A program made the translations under genes and the position numbers. Below the pieces are notes generated by a model. That model was not told the DNA's origin and searched no databases. It was given only the letters and a program-made list of their open reading frames with translations. From Candidatus Kinetoplastibacterium crithidii (GTDB lineage Bacteria; Pseudomonadota; Gammaproteobacteria; Burkholderiales; Burkholderiaceae_B), in assembly GCA_027557655.1 (NCBI GenBank), contig CP064915.1, forward strand, positions 124,001 to 188,000: 64,000 nt of DNA, written 5' to 3'. Shown one piece after another: positions 22,206 to 33,700 of this stretch. Every line of letters starts with the position of its first letter. Within the stretch, counting starts at the first letter, position 1.

Positions 22206-25200
22206 ATGTCTGAAAATATAAAAGATTTTAAAGTTAGGGAAGAGGCTTTAAATATTCACGAGTCTTTCATCGTGCAGGCTCCTGCTGGATCAGGTAAGAC
22301 AGAGCTTTTAACAAATCGTTTTTTATCATTATTATCAAATGTTGTTGCTCCAGAAGAAATTGTGGCTATTACATTTACACGTAAAGCAGCTAATGAAATG
22401 AGGCGTCGCATTATAGATAGATTACAAATAGCTAGAGACACAGAAATTTATAATGATGATTCTTCTAGCTTAAAATTATCTAGAGAAGTTTTGAAAAAGG
22501 ACTCTTTGTTTGGGTGGAATATTTTGCAGCATCCAGCAAGGTTAATGATAAAAACATTTGATTCTTTTTGTGCTCAAATTGTTTCAACTTTGCCTTGGTT
22601 GTCAAGAATGGGTGGAGTGCCAATCATTTCTAATGATGTGCAGTTTCATTATGATTCTGCTGCTAAATCAACAATAGACCTAATAGATAAATTTGATGAG
22701 GTCAAAAACTTATTGTTAAATCTAGATTTAGATATAAATTTTGCTACAAGACTTATATCAGATATGCTAAAAAAACGAGACCAGTGGTTACCAATTTTGC
22801 GATATGGTCTTGATAAAGAATTGATAGAAAGAAATTTAAGATTGACAATAGAAAATGATATCTCCAGATTATTGAAAGAAATGCCTGAAAATTGGCAAAA
22901 TTCTATACAGGAACCCATAAGAATAGCTGCAAAAAATTTGCATAAAATTAATCCAAATAATGTTTTAGAGCCATTGTTGGATTGGGAATATCCTATTAGT
23001 AATAAAATTAGTGATTTACGAAAATGGAAGGCTATTGCATCTTTATTTTTAACAGCAAAAAAAACATTACGTAGTGTCAAATCTTTTAATAAGAGTCTTG
23101 GTTTTGAGCCCGGATCTTCTTACAAACAAATTTTAATAAATTGGTTGAATTCAATCGATCCAAATTCTTCTTGGGTTTCTCATCTTGCTATGATTAGTTA
23201 TGCTCCTGATCCTTATTTTACCGATAAACAATGGAGCGATTTAACAATTCAATTAAAAACTTTATCTTTGTCTGTTGCGAATCTTATATTACGGTTTAAT
23301 AATCTCTCCGAAGTAGATTTTATAGAAATAACACAGAGAGCCTCGATAGCTTTAGGTAGTGATGATTATCCGAATGATCTTTTATTAAAATTAGATAATA
23401 AAATTAATCATATACTGATAGATGAGTTTCAAGATACCAGTAGAGTTCATTTTGATATTTTAAAAAAAATAATTTCTGGTTGGCAAAATAATGACGGAAG
23501 AACATTATTTCTGGTAGGTGATCCAATGCAATCAATTTATAGCTTTAGAAAAGCTGAAGTTGGTCTTTTTTTACATGTTATAGAATATGGTGTTGGTTGT
23601 ATTAAACCTAAACATTTAAAGCTTGTAAATAACTTTCGTTCACATCCGACAATTGTTAATTGGATCAATAGAGTTTTTAAAGAAATTTTCCCTAATAAAA
23701 ATGATGAGGATCTAGGAGCTGTATCTTATACAGATTCAGCCACTTCTCTTCATGATGCACCAGATTCATCTATTAAATTTTATTGTGTTAAAGGAGTAGA
23801 AAATAGAGATACTAGGTTAGCGCAGACAACAATAAACATTATCAAAGAAATAATTAATAACTATGGTGTTAATCATACTATTGCAGTATTAGTGAGATCT
23901 CGTAGTAATATTAATTATCTAACTTCTTTAATGAGTCAGAATGGCATTGGATTCAGGTCTGTGGATATAGTACCATTATCTAATAAGCCAGTTGTATCTG
24001 ATTTGTTGCAGCTTATAAGAGCTCTAAAACATCCAGGTGATAGACTTGCCTGGTTGTCAATACTAAGGTCTCCTTTTTTTGGTTTAACATTAGATAGTAT
24101 GCATAAGTTATTTGGTGCTGATCATAGGACACCGATTCCTTTTATATTAAATAATTTTTTTGGAGAAAATGATTCAGAATTTGAATTGAAAACACAATGT
24201 CTTCTTAAGTTTGGGCTAACTGATTTAGATTGTATGCGATTATTTAGATTGAAAGATTTATTATGTTCTTATAGTTATTTTCATAATATGTCATCGGCAT
24301 TATTTATACAATCTTTGTGGAATAATTTAGGAGGGTCAAGTGTTTATAGTGATAAAGATGCATCAAGTGATGCAGAGCTTGTTTTTGATTTAATAGATGA
24401 AGTTTTTCCTTATGGTGAAATAGATATAGAACAGCTGGAACGCAAAGTTAGTAATTTGTATGCCTCATCTAATAATGGATGTAAAGATGCGGTTGTTGAT
24501 ATTATGACTATTCATAAAGCAAAAGGCTTGGAGTTCGATACAGTTTTGTTATATGGCTTGCATCAATCTGCGAAAAGTGATAAAGAGCCTTTAATAAGAT
24601 TTGAGTCGAATTCAAGTGGAGTGTTATTTTCTCCAGCAAAACCTAAGACGGATCTTGAACTTGATGAAATGTCTAGTTATTTGAAGCACCGTAGTAAGGT
24701 TAGGATTTCATATGAATTAGATCGTTTGCTTTATGTCGCTGCTACTAGATCAAAAAAAAATTTGTACTTAATTTTTAACATTGTGGTAGATGATAATGGA
24801 AAAATTATACCTCCTGTTTCAGATAGTTTATTAAGTAGATTATGGAATAAAATTGATATGCATAATACTATTATGACTAATGATATTATAGATGATAGCC
24901 AAAATTTATTTGTTTCAAAAAATAAATTATTACATAGAGTTTCTATAGAGGGAATTTCTATATTGAATCAAGATAGAAAAGATTTATTTTTTGAATATAA
25001 TGATGCAGCATATAGTAAAGAATGGAGCCGTAAATATGATTACAGTCCTATTTTAGGAACAGTTATGCATTTTTGGTTGCATAGGATTGGAAGTGATGGC
25101 TTGAATTCATGGAATATTGTTAAATTAAAATCTTATAGAGAATTTATACATAGACAGTTAATAAGGAGCGGTATCCCGTATGCTAAGGCTGATGGATATA

Positions 25201-25547
25201 CATGTATAGTTCTCCATGCTTTAGAGAATACAATGACAGATGATAGGGGTATATGGTTGTTATCAAATCATAATAACTCACATAGAGAGTGGTCTTTGGT
25301 AGATAGCAATGGAATAATTTCAATTTTAGATCTTGCAATAGATCTAGGAGATAAATGGTTAATTGTTGATTATAAACTATCAGATATAAAAGAAAATGAG
25401 ACATATAATGGTTTTGTTAATAGAATAAAACAAACTTATACATCCCAGTTAATAAGGTATTGTAAAGCATTAGATAAGTTTGATGGTAGAAAATCTTATG
25501 CAGCTATATATTGCCCATTACCTAGAATATGGATTGAATGTAGCTAG
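22206..25547 (+). CDS. UvrD/Rep-family helicase-nuclease, AddA-like
   Basis: The 1113 residues are a superfamily 1A helicase with a fused nuclease. Helicase motifs in order are APAGSGKTELL (Walker A, residues 25-32), ITFTRKAANEM, IDEFQDTSRVHF (Walker B type), GDPMQSIYSFRKAEVGLF, NFRSHPTIV, TIHKAKGLEFDTVLLYGL and LLYVAATRSKKNL. The C-terminal PD-(D/E)XK domain retains ILDLAIDLGDKWLIVDYKLSD with the Asp and DxK residues. It partners the upstream AddB-like protein, separated by five bases. RecB is the alternative, but the paired AddB-like neighbour favours an AddA role. Confidence 0.88.
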   Translation: MSENIKDFKVREEALNIHESFIVQAPAGSGKTELLTNRFLSLLSNVVAPEEIVAITFTRKAANEMRRRIIDRLQIARDTEIYNDDSSSLKLSREVLKKDSLFGWNILQHPARLMIKTFDSFCAQIVSTLPWLSRMGGVPIISNDVQFHYDSAAKSTIDLIDKFDEVKNLLLNLDLDINFATRLISDMLKKRDQWLPILRYGLDKELIERNLRLTIENDISRLLKEMPENWQNSIQEPIRIAAKNLHKINPNNVLEPLLDWEYPISNKISDLRKWKAIASLFLTAKKTLRSVKSFNKSLGFEPGSSYKQILINWLNSIDPNSSWVSHLAMISYAPDPYFTDKQWSDLTIQLKTLSLSVANLILRFNNLSEVDFIEITQRASIALGSDDYPNDLLLKLDNKINHILIDEFQDTSRVHFDILKKIISGWQNNDGRTLFLVGDPMQSIYSFRKAEVGLFLHVIEYGVGCIKPKHLKLVNNFRSHPTIVNWINRVFKEIFPNKNDEDLGAVSYTDSATSLHDAPDSSIKFYCVKGVENRDTRLAQTTINIIKEIINNYGVNHTIAVLVRSRSNINYLTSLMSQNGIGFRSVDIVPLSNKPVVSDLLQLIRALKHPGDRLAWLSILRSPFFGLTLDSMHKLFGADHRTPIPFILNNFFGENDSEFELKTQCLLKFGLTDLDCMRLFRLKDLLCSYSYFHNMSSALFIQSLWNNLGGSSVYSDKDASSDAELVFDLIDEVFPYGEIDIEQLERKVSNLYASSNNGCKDAVVDIMTIHKAKGLEFDTVLLYGLHQSAKSDKEPLIRFESNSSGVLFSPAKPKTDLELDEMSSYLKHRSKVRISYELDRLLYVAATRSKKNLYLIFNIVVDDNGKIIPPVSDSLLSRLWNKIDMHNTIMTNDIIDDSQNLFVSKNKLLHRVSIEGISILNQDRKDLFFEYNDAAYSKEWSRKYDYSPILGTVMHFWLHRIGSDGLNSWNIVKLKSYREFIHRQLIRSGIPYAKADGYTCIVLHALENTMTDDRGIWLLSNHNNSHREWSLVDSNGIISILDLAIDLGDKWLIVDYKLSDIKENETYNGFVNRIKQTYTSQLIRYCKALDKFDGRKSYAAIYCPLPRIWIECS

Positions 25548-25619
25548 ATTTTGTTACTTTTTATTACTATTTTATAGCTAATAATTTTGGTTGAACATTT
25601 TATTATGTTAAAATTTAGT

Positions 25620-25722
25620 TGGGCGGTATCATCGTTGCATGATGATGTAGTAAAATTGGTCAGATTGGGAACAAAGCAGCCATAGCTACAGATATTTCAG
25701 TGCAAAAGATTTTACCGCCTTA
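25620..25722 (+). ncRNA. ffs: 4.5S signal recognition particle RNA
   Basis: About 100 bases with complementary ends (GGCGGTA at 25622-25628, TACCGCC at 25713-25719). The conserved SRP core appears as GGTCAG..TGGGAACAAAGCAGCCA in the middle (about 25658-25682): the symmetric and asymmetric internal loops that bind Ffh, with a GGAA-type tetraloop. It sits before dnaX as in many proteobacteria. Exact ends are approximate. An AT-rich -10-like TTAAAAT lies just upstream, without a convincing -35. Confidence 0.93.
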
Positions 25723-25753
25723 TTTTCTTAATTTAATTAGGCATTAGTATTTG

Positions 25754-27412
25754 ATGAGTTATTTAGTTTTAGCTAGAAAATGGCGACCTAAGTCTTTTGA
25801 TGAGGTTGTTGGACAGGATCATGTTGTAAAAGCTTTAGTAAATTCACTTAATTCTCAGCGTTTGCATCATGCTTGGTTATTTTCAGGGATAAGAGGAGTA
25901 GGAAAAACTTCTTTAGCTAGAATATTAGCGAAATCATTAAATTGTGAAAAAGGCATTACATCAAAACCATGTAATAAGTGTTCTTCTTGTAATGAAATTG
26001 ATTCAGGTGGATCAATAGACTATGTAGAGTTAGATGCTGCTTCTAATAGAGGAGTAGATGAAATGTCTAATCTTCTTGCTCAAGCGAACTATACCCCTGT
26101 TGTTGGTAGGTTCAAAGTGTTCCTAGTTGATGAAGTGCATATGCTTACTAACCATGCTTTTAATTCTATATTAAAAACATTAGAAGAACCGCCAGATCAT
26201 GTGAAATTTATTTTTGCAACAACTGATCTTCATAAGATTCCAATAACAGTGCTTTCTCGTTGTTTATGCTTTAATTTGAGAAAGATGTCAGATAATTATG
26301 TAATAAAACAATTGTCGATAATATTATCAAATGAAAAAATATCGGTCGACGCTGCATCATTAGCAATGATCGCGAGGTTAGCGAAAGGTTCTATGCGAGA
26401 TGCGTTGTCGTTAACTGATCAAGCTATATCTTATGGAGATGGTGTAATCAATATAGTTGCTTTAAGAGAAATGTTCGGTATGGTGGATTCAGCAAAGGTT
26501 ATTCATCTTTTGCAATCTATTTTATCTAATGATGTGAAGTCATTAATAAATATAGCTGATAATGTAATTGATAGTGGCTTTTCATATGAAATTTTTTTGT
26601 CAGATTTAGCAATTTTGTTATCTAAGGTTGCTATTGTGCAACATTTTTCAGAGTCAGAAATTAATGATCAAGATTTAATTTCTTTTAAAGATAATATTCC
26701 TCCAGATTTGATTCAACTATTATATACAGTAGTAAATCATAGTTTTCAAGAATTGACACAATCTCCAGATCAATATGCTGGTTTCTTGATGATTTGTTTT
26801 AGATTGTTATCTTTAGCATCACAATTTAGTGAAAGTTTTATTAATGAATCATTACCAGAATCGAATAAAAAGGGTGAAATTTATAACAACTCTAGACAAG
26901 AATCTTCTAATGATATTTCTATTAATAATCAGAATGATTTGTCTTCATTGAAAAATATTACGGATCTTCAGATTGTTGAAGATAAAAATTCCAGAAAATT
27001 AGAAAAAAGAAATATAAATGTTGATTTAACATCATTTACTAATAATGACTGGTTAGATCTTGTTCCTACTTTATCTCTTCATGGTTTTGCTCTTGAGTTG
27101 GCTAGACAAAGCGAATTTGTAAAGGCATTTGATAATAATTTTAAAATTAGAGTTTCTATTCCTACATTAGCTAGCCATGAAAATAAATTACGTTTACAGG
27201 CAGTTTTAAGTGAATATTTTGATATGTCTATCAAATTAGATATATTGGTTGGTAATACTGGAAATGAAACAGTACATGCTTACTCTCAGGCAAAACAGCT
27301 TTATAAAAAAAAACAACTAGAACAACTTGTTAATAATGACTCTTTTGTAAACGAAATAGTTACAACTTTGGATGGTGACATTATTGTTGATTCTATTTCT
27401 AAGTTAGATTAA
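25754..27412 (+). CDS. dnaX: DNA polymerase III subunit gamma/tau
   Basis: Clamp-loader ATPase of the replicase. The 552 residues from the ATG at 25754 (a TTG directly before it is less likely) begin with SYLVLARKWRPKSF, Walker A GIRGVGKT at 45-52, a zinc module C64/C73/C76/C79, Walker B LVDEVHML and the sensor EEPPDHVKFIFATT. The C-terminal third is the poorly conserved tau part. It has no clear E. coli-type frameshift site; a run of nine A's at 27305-27313 is too close to the C-terminus to make gamma. The ybaB/ebfC and recR genes follow, the classic order. Confidence 0.96.
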   Translation: MSYLVLARKWRPKSFDEVVGQDHVVKALVNSLNSQRLHHAWLFSGIRGVGKTSLARILAKSLNCEKGITSKPCNKCSSCNEIDSGGSIDYVELDAASNRGVDEMSNLLAQANYTPVVGRFKVFLVDEVHMLTNHAFNSILKTLEEPPDHVKFIFATTDLHKIPITVLSRCLCFNLRKMSDNYVIKQLSIILSNEKISVDAASLAMIARLAKGSMRDALSLTDQAISYGDGVINIVALREMFGMVDSAKVIHLLQSILSNDVKSLINIADNVIDSGFSYEIFLSDLAILLSKVAIVQHFSESEINDQDLISFKDNIPPDLIQLLYTVVNHSFQELTQSPDQYAGFLMICFRLLSLASQFSESFINESLPESNKKGEIYNNSRQESSNDISINNQNDLSSLKNITDLQIVEDKNSRKLEKRNINVDLTSFTNNDWLDLVPTLSLHGFALELARQSEFVKAFDNNFKIRVSIPTLASHENKLRLQAVLSEYFDMSIKLDILVGNTGNETVHAYSQAKQLYKKKQLEQLVNNDSFVNEIVTTLDGDIIVDSISKLD

Positions 27413-27468
27413 CGTTTTTATAATGACAATATTAAATATTAACATGTCAATTTTAAGGTCTATATATT

Positions 27469-27792
27469 ATGAAAAATCAAATTGCAGGATTGATGCGACA
27501 GGCACAGCAAGTACAAGAAAATATGAAAAAAGTGCAAGATTCTTTAGCTGAGATAGAAGTTGAAGGATCTTCTGGTGGTGGGTTGGTAACTATTTGTATG
27601 ACTTGTAAATATGATGTTAAGAAAATTAAAATAGATCCAATTTTGTTGTCTGAAGATAAAGATATGCTCGAAGATTTGTTAGCAGCTGCTTTTAATGATG
27701 CTGTACGTAAAGCAGAGCAATTATCGCAAGAAAAAGTTTCTGCTATTACTGCAGGTTTTCCAATGCCAGCTGGTATGAAATTTCCTTTTTAG
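27469..27792 (+). CDS. ybaB: Nucleoid-associated protein YbaB/EbfC family
   Basis: Small DNA-binding dimer of 107 residues. It has the typical [19 protein letters not shown]-terminal helix, the [10 protein letters not shown] strand and a C-terminal [12 protein letters not shown] tail. It lies 56 bases after dnaX and 45 before recR; the dnaX-ybaB-recR order is widely conserved. Its exact cellular role is not settled in the family. Confidence 0.94.
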   Translation: MKNQIAGLMRQAQQVQENMKKVQDSLAEIEVEGSSGGGLVTICMTCKYDVKKIKIDPILLSEDKDMLEDLLAAAFNDAVRKAEQLSQEKVSAITAGFPMPAGMKFPF

Positions 27793-27837
27793 GATAATTA
27801 TTTATTAAATAGTCGTATTGGTTTATGAGATATATTT

Positions 27838-28452
27838 ATGGAAGAGCATCAAACAAGTGAACCTGAGCCTTTAATTAATCTAATTAAGGCTTTAAAACGG
27901 CTTCCTGGAATAGGAATCAGGTCAGCAAGGAGAATAGCTTACCATTTGATGCAATATGACTTAAAAGGTGCAAATTTACTGAGTATTGCTTTGTCAGAAG
28001 CTGCTAGTAATTTACAGCATTGTGTTAGTTGTAATAGTTTTTCTGAAACAGACTTATGTGTTACATGTTCTAGTTCTTTCAGAGATAAAAGTTTATTGTG
28101 TATAGTTGAAACTCCGTCTGATCTTATAAATCTAGAAGCAAGTCATGGTTATAAGGGTTTATATTATGTGCTAATGGGTAGAATATCGCCATTGGATGGT
28201 ATTGGTCCAAAAGAATTAAATTTTCATAAAATTTCTGAAAGAATAAATAAAGGTGGCATAGAAGAAGTTATCATTGCTACTGGATTTACTGCTGAAGGTG
28301 AAACCACAGCACAGTTTTTAATTGATATGTTGCTACCTTTTGGTGTCAAGACTAGTCGTTTGGCAAGAGGAGTTCCTGCAGGTAGCGAATTGGAATACAT
28401 AGATGCAGGAACTATAGCTTGGGCCTTAATGGATCGTAAATCTAATTTATAA
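27838..28452 (+). CDS. recR: Recombination mediator protein RecR
   Basis: Works with RecO/RecF in loading RecA at gaps. The 204 residues include the helix-hairpin-helix KRLPGIGIRSARRIA (about 20-34), a zinc finger C62/C65/C74/C77, and the Toprim domain (CIVETPSDLINLE, MGRISPLDGIGP, EEVIIATGFTAEGE). Its stop is eight bases from the 3' end of the convergent tal gene. Confidence 0.96.
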   Translation: MEEHQTSEPEPLINLIKALKRLPGIGIRSARRIAYHLMQYDLKGANLLSIALSEAASNLQHCVSCNSFSETDLCVTCSSSFRDKSLLCIVETPSDLINLEASHGYKGLYYVLMGRISPLDGIGPKELNFHKISERINKGGIEEVIIATGFTAEGETTAQFLIDMLLPFGVKTSRLARGVPAGSELEYIDAGTIAWALMDRKSNL

Positions 28453-28460
28453 ATATCTTT

Positions 28461-29414
28461 TTATTGCAAATTTTTTTGAATTATTTCTTCAAGAGAAAGA
28501 ACATCTTTGATAAAGATTCTTATTCCTTCTGATAGTTTCTCGGAGGCCATTTGATCTTCATTAATCATCGATCTAAATTCAATTTCAGAAATATATTTTG
28601 TATTGAGTGGTTTGATAAGATTATCTGATTTTAGCTGAGGAATAGTATTTCCTGGAGTATTTTCTAATTTTGTAATCAATTCTGGACTTATTGTTAAGAG
28701 ATCACAACCAGATAAAGCTAAAATTTGATGGATATTTCTAAAACTTGCACCCATTATTTCTGTTTTGATTCCTAGAGATTTATAATAATTATAAATTGTT
28801 ACAACTGATTTTACTCCAGGATCATTTTGGCCCTGATTTTTTTCTTCATTCCAATTAGATCCAGTATGGTTCTTATACCAATCATAAATCCTACCAACAA
28901 AAGGAGATATTAATGTTACTTTTGCTTGTGCACATGCTATTGCTTGTGTTAAAGAAAAAAGTAGCGTTAAATTGCAATGTATGCCTTCTAATTCAAGAAT
29001 TTCTGCTGCTTTAATACCTTCCCATGTTGCGGCAATTTTTATTAAAACTCTTTCTTTTTTAATACCTGCTTTTTCATATAGATTAATCAAGTAACGAGCT
29101 TTTTCTATGGTTGCTTTTGTATTGAAAGATAGTCTTGCATCCACTTCTGTAGATACTCTTCCAGGTATTATTTTTAATATTTCTCTACCAAAAGATACAG
29201 TTATGTTGTCAGCTATCTCGGATAAAGACATATGTTTACAATGTTTAATTGTATTTACTAGGACATGATTATATTCTTCTTTTTTTATTGCTTTTAATAT
29301 TAATGAAGGATTTGTTGTTGCATCAATTGGTTTCAAAGTTTTTATTTCTTCAAAGTTTCCTGTGTCAGCAACAACTACAGTATATTTTCTTAGTGATTCT
29401 AGTTGATTATGCAT
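28461..29414 (-). CDS. tal: Transaldolase, TalB type
   Basis: Moves a dihydroxyacetone unit between sugar phosphates in the pentose phosphate pathway. The 317 residues from the ATG at 29414 (MHNQLESLRKY) match the family; a TTG at 29429 gives an unneeded N-terminal extension. Visible are VADTGNFEEI, DATTNPSLIL, the Schiff-base Lys126 in VLIKIAATWEG, CNLTLLFSLTQA and ISPFVGRIYDW. It pairs functionally with tkt although unlinked. Confidence 0.95.
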   Translation of the reverse strand: MHNQLESLRKYTVVVADTGNFEEIKTLKPIDATTNPSLILKAIKKEEYNHVLVNTIKHCKHMSLSEIADNITVSFGREILKIIPGRVSTEVDARLSFNTKATIEKARYLINLYEKAGIKKERVLIKIAATWEGIKAAEILELEGIHCNLTLLFSLTQAIACAQAKVTLISPFVGRIYDWYKNHTGSNWNEEKNQGQNDPGVKSVVTIYNYYKSLGIKTEIMGASFRNIHQILALSGCDLLTISPELITKLENTPGNTIPQLKSDNLIKPLNTKYISEIEFRSMINEDQMASEKLSEGIRIFIKDVLSLEEIIQKNLQ

Positions 29415-29559
29415 GATAATAAATTTCAAAAAGTAGTTTTTAAATTAAAATTAGAATAATATATAAAGAGATGTTAAAAATTATGTTGTTTTTATAAATA
29501 TTAAGTGAATGTACAACAGTAATAGCTGATTGTCGATACTAAAAATACTAGGGTTTATC

Positions 29560-30711
29560 GTGTTTTCTCAACTTTTTAAATATAGAAGTAAGTTTTCACC
29601 AGCAATATTGGCTTTATCTTGTGGTGAAGTTTTTAAAGGTATATCTATAGGAGCTCCTGGATATGCAGTTGCAGAAGTTGTTTTTAATACATCTATGACT
29701 GGTTATCAAGAGATTCTTACAGATCCTAGCTATAAGGGCCAAATAGTCACTTTAACTTATCCTCACATAGGGAATACTGGAGTTAATAATGAAGATGTTG
29801 AATCAAGTCAAATACATGTTTCAGGTTTGATCATACGTAGTTGCCTTAATAGAGTTTCTAACTTTCGATCTAAGCAGTCGTTGCCTGACTATTTGAAAAA
29901 CAATGGAATTGTTGCTATTTCAGATATTGATACTAGAAAATTAACTCGTATTCTGCGAGATGGAGGTTCTCAGGGTTCATGTATTCTTGTTGGGGATGAT
30001 GTTGATAAAGCTATCAAATTAGCTAAAAGCTTTTCTGGTATGGAAGGCCAAGACTTGGCTAAAACTGTCTCTAGAAAAACAAAAGAGTCGTGGAATGAAA
30101 GTGTTTGGCAGTTAGGAAAAGGTTTTTCTAATATTAGCCAATCAAAATTTCGAATTGTTGCTTATGATTTTGGGGTTAAAAGCAACATTTTAAGACTTTT
30201 GGTAGATCGTGGTTGTGATGTTACTATAGTTCCAGCACAAACTAGTGCATCAGATGTCATCAATTTAAACCCAGATGGAATATTCTTATCAAATGGGCCA
30301 GGTGATCCAGAGCCTTGTGATTATGCAATAGAGTCAATCAAAGTATTTCTAGACAAAAAGATACCAGTATTTGGTATTTGTTTAGGGCATCAATTAATGG
30401 CATTGGCTTTAGGAGCGAAGACTATCAAGATGAAGACAGGGCATCATGGGGCTAACCATCCTGTCCAAGATATTCAGTCAAAGAAAGTTTTTATTACTAG
30501 TCAAAATCATGGTTTTGCTGTTGATGCTGATACATTACCAAAAAATGCTAGAGCAACTCATATTTCATTATTTGACGGATCTTTGCAGGGCTTTGAGTTA
30601 CTAGATCGTCCTGCATTTTGTTTCCAAGGTCATCCAGAGGCTAGTCCTGGACCTGTAGATATTGCTATTTTATTTGATAAATTTATTACTCTAATGTCCT
30701 CAAGAAAATAA
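29560..30711 (+). CDS. carA: Carbamoyl-phosphate synthase small subunit
   Basis: Glutamine amidotransferase subunit that feeds ammonia to CarB for arginine and pyrimidine synthesis. About 383 residues from a GTG at 29560, with a TTG at 29530 as a longer alternative; no ATG lies before the conserved SCGEVFKG region. The N-terminal domain has [13 protein letters not shown] and [13 protein letters not shown]. The class I GATase domain has the catalytic Cys in FGICLGHQL and the His/Glu in GHPEASPGP. It lies 10 bases before carB. Confidence 0.94.
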   Translation: MFSQLFKYRSKFSPAILALSCGEVFKGISIGAPGYAVAEVVFNTSMTGYQEILTDPSYKGQIVTLTYPHIGNTGVNNEDVESSQIHVSGLIIRSCLNRVSNFRSKQSLPDYLKNNGIVAISDIDTRKLTRILRDGGSQGSCILVGDDVDKAIKLAKSFSGMEGQDLAKTVSRKTKESWNESVWQLGKGFSNISQSKFRIVAYDFGVKSNILRLLVDRGCDVTIVPAQTSASDVINLNPDGIFLSNGPGDPEPCDYAIESIKVFLDKKIPVFGICLGHQLMALALGAKTIKMKTGHHGANHPVQDIQSKKVFITSQNHGFAVDADTLPKNARATHISLFDGSLQGFELLDRPAFCFQGHPEASPGPVDIAILFDKFITLMSSRK

Positions 30712-30721
30712 AGGTTGTAAA

Positions 30722-33700
30722 ATGCCAAAGCGTAAAGACCTAAAAAGCATTCTTATTATTGGAGCTGGCCCTATAGTTATAGGACAAGCTTGTGAATTTG
30801 ATTATTCTGGAGCGCAAGCTTGTAAAGCGCTTAAAGCTGAAGGATTTCGTACTATTTTAGTTAATAGTAATCCTGCCACTATTATGACAGATCCAGAGAC
30901 TGCTGATGTAACTTATATAGAACCTATAAATTTTCAAGCTCTAGAAAAAATTATAGAAAAAGAAAGACCTGATGCTTTGCTACCTACTATGGGTGGTCAG
31001 ACAGCATTGAATTGTGCTTTAGATTTAGCGCATCATGGTATTTTAGATAAATACAATGTTGAGTTAATTGGAGCAAATGCTGCTGCAATTGAAAAAGCTG
31101 AAGATCGTCAAAAATTTAAGCAAGCCATGACAAATATAGGGTTAGAATCTGCTAAATCAGGTATGGCCCATAGTATGGAAGAGGCTTGGAATATTCAACG
31201 CAATATTGCCTCATCAGGTACTTCTGCTTTTCCTGTTGTAATACGTCCTAGTTTTACAATGGGAGGTTCAGGAGGTGGTATTGCTTACAATGCAGAAGAA
31301 TTTGAAGATATTTGTCTTAGAGGTCTAGAAGCTTCTCCTACGAATGAACTTTTAATAGAAGAATCTTTGCTTGGTTGGAAAGAATTTGAAATGGAGGTAA
31401 TTCGTGATAAGGCAGATAATTGTATAATAGTATGTTCCATAGAAAATTTGGACCCAATGGGTGTTCATACTGGTGATTCTATTACAGTGGCTCCTGCACA
31501 GACGTTGACAGATAAAGAATACCAAATTATGAGGAGTGCTTCTATCGCGGTTTTGCGTGAAATAGGAGTGGATACAGGTGGATCTAATGTGCAATTCGCT
31601 GTAAACCCTAAGAATGGTCGGATGGTTGTTATAGAAATGAATCCTAGAGTTTCAAGATCATCTGCTTTGGCTTCGAAGGCAACAGGTTTCCCTATAGCTA
31701 AAATCGCTGCATTGCTAGCTGTTGGGTATACTCTTGATGAGTTGAAGAATGATATAACTGGTGGTTTAACTCCAGCTGCATTCGAGCCTTCTATTGATTA
31801 TGTTGTAACAAAGGTTCCACGATTTGCTTTTGAGAAGTTTCCAACAGCTAATTCCAGATTGACAACACAGATGAAGTCAGTTGGTGAAGTTATGGCGATT
31901 GGTAGAACTTTTCAGGAATCATTCCAAAAAGCTCTTAGAGGTTTAGAGGTTGGTGTAGATGGTCTGAATCAGAAAACAGTCGATTGTGAAACCTTACAAG
32001 TAGAACTTGGAGAGCCTGGTCCTGAAAGGATATGGTATGTTGCTGATGCTTTCGCTCAAAAATGGACAGTAGATGAAGTACATAATATCACGAAGATAGA
32101 TCCATGGTTTTTAGATCAAATAAAAGAAATAGTGGATATAGAACTATCACTAGAAAATTATAATCTAGCTGATTTAGATTATAATACTTTATTTGAATTA
32201 AAAAGGCGTGGTTTTTCTGATTCTCGTATAGGTTACTTACTAGATTCATCTGAGTATGAAATAAGAAAATTACGTCATGAATTAGGAATTATTCCTGTAT
32301 ATAAAAGAGTTGATACATGTGCCTCTGAGTTTTCTACAAATACAGCCTACATGTATTCTACTTATGAAGACGAATGTGAATCTAATCCTTCAGTTGATAA
32401 ACAAAAAGTTATCATTTTAGGAGGTGGTCCTAATAGAATCGGTCAAGGTATTGAATTTGATTATTGTTGTGTACATGCTTCTCTTGCTTTAAGAGAAGAT
32501 GGTTATGAAACAATAATGATTAATTGTAACCCTGAGACTGTTTCTACAGATTATGACATTTCTGATAGGCTATATTTTGAGCCTTTGACATTAGAAAATG
32601 TGTTAGAGATTGTTAGTAAAGAAAATCCTATTGGTGTAATAGTTCATTATGGTGGGCAAACTCCATTAAAATTAGCGAAAGCTTTAGAAGCTAATGGTGT
32701 TCCAATAATTGGCACAAGTCCAGAATCTATTGATATAGCAGAAGATAGGGAAAGATTTCAAAAATTGTTAAATAAAATTAACTTAAGGCAACCTCCAAAT
32801 CGTACTGCTAGAACCGAATCTGAGGCTATAGCTTTAGCTGTAGAAATAGGTTATCCATTAGTTGTTCGTCCTAGTTATGTTCTAGGAGGAAGAGCTATGG
32901 AAATTGTGCATGAGCAAAATGATCTTGAGAGATATATGAGAGACGCAGTAAAAGTCAGTAATGATTCTCCAGTATTATTAGATAGGTTTTTAAATCATGC
33001 TACAGAAGTAGATGTAGATTGTTTATCTGATGGATCTAATTTTTTTATAGCCGGGGTAATGGAGCATATAGAACAAGCAGGTGTTCATTCTGGTGACTCT
33101 GCATGTAGTTTACCTCCTTATTCTCTTTCAGAAGAAATAATTTCTGAGATAAAAGCTCAAACTGGATTAATAGCTAAATCTTTAAATGTTAAAGGATTAA
33201 TGAATATTCAGTTTGCAGTACAAGATGGTGATGTCTATGTATTAGAAGTAAATCCTAGAGCTTCTCGTACAGTTCCTTATGTATCAAAGTCTACTGGGTT
33301 ACAATTAGCTAAAGTGGCCGCTAGAGTAAAAGTTGGTAAGAGCTTAGTGGATCAGAATGTTTTAAATGAAATTAGTCCTGATTATTTTTCTGTAAAAGAA
33401 GCGGTTTTCCCATTTGCTAAGTTTCCTGGAGTAGATACTATTCTTGGTCCTGAGATGAAGTCAACAGGTGAAGTTATGGGTGTTGGCAAAACATTTGGCG
33501 AGGCTTATGTAAAAGCTCAGTTAGGAGCTGGGGTAAAATTACCTAATTCTGGTAGTGCATTTATTAGTGTTAGAGATCAGGATAAAAATATAGTTGTTGA
33601 AATCGCTAAGGGTTTATATCAGCTTGGTTTTCAGCTATTAGCTTCTAAGGGTACTGCTCAAAAAATAATTGATGCTGGCCTACCTGTCAAAATCGTAAAT

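Noticed and set aside
26997..27008. AAAAAAG-like heptamer in dnaX
   Set aside because: The reading phase is GAA AAA AGA, not A AAA AAG in the slippery phase, so E. coli-type -1 frameshifting is not supported.
27305..27313. Run of nine A's in dnaX as a programmed slippage site making gamma
   Set aside because: It lies near codon 518 of 552, and the shifted frame stops within a few codons, giving a product almost as long as tau. Such runs are common in AT-rich DNA.
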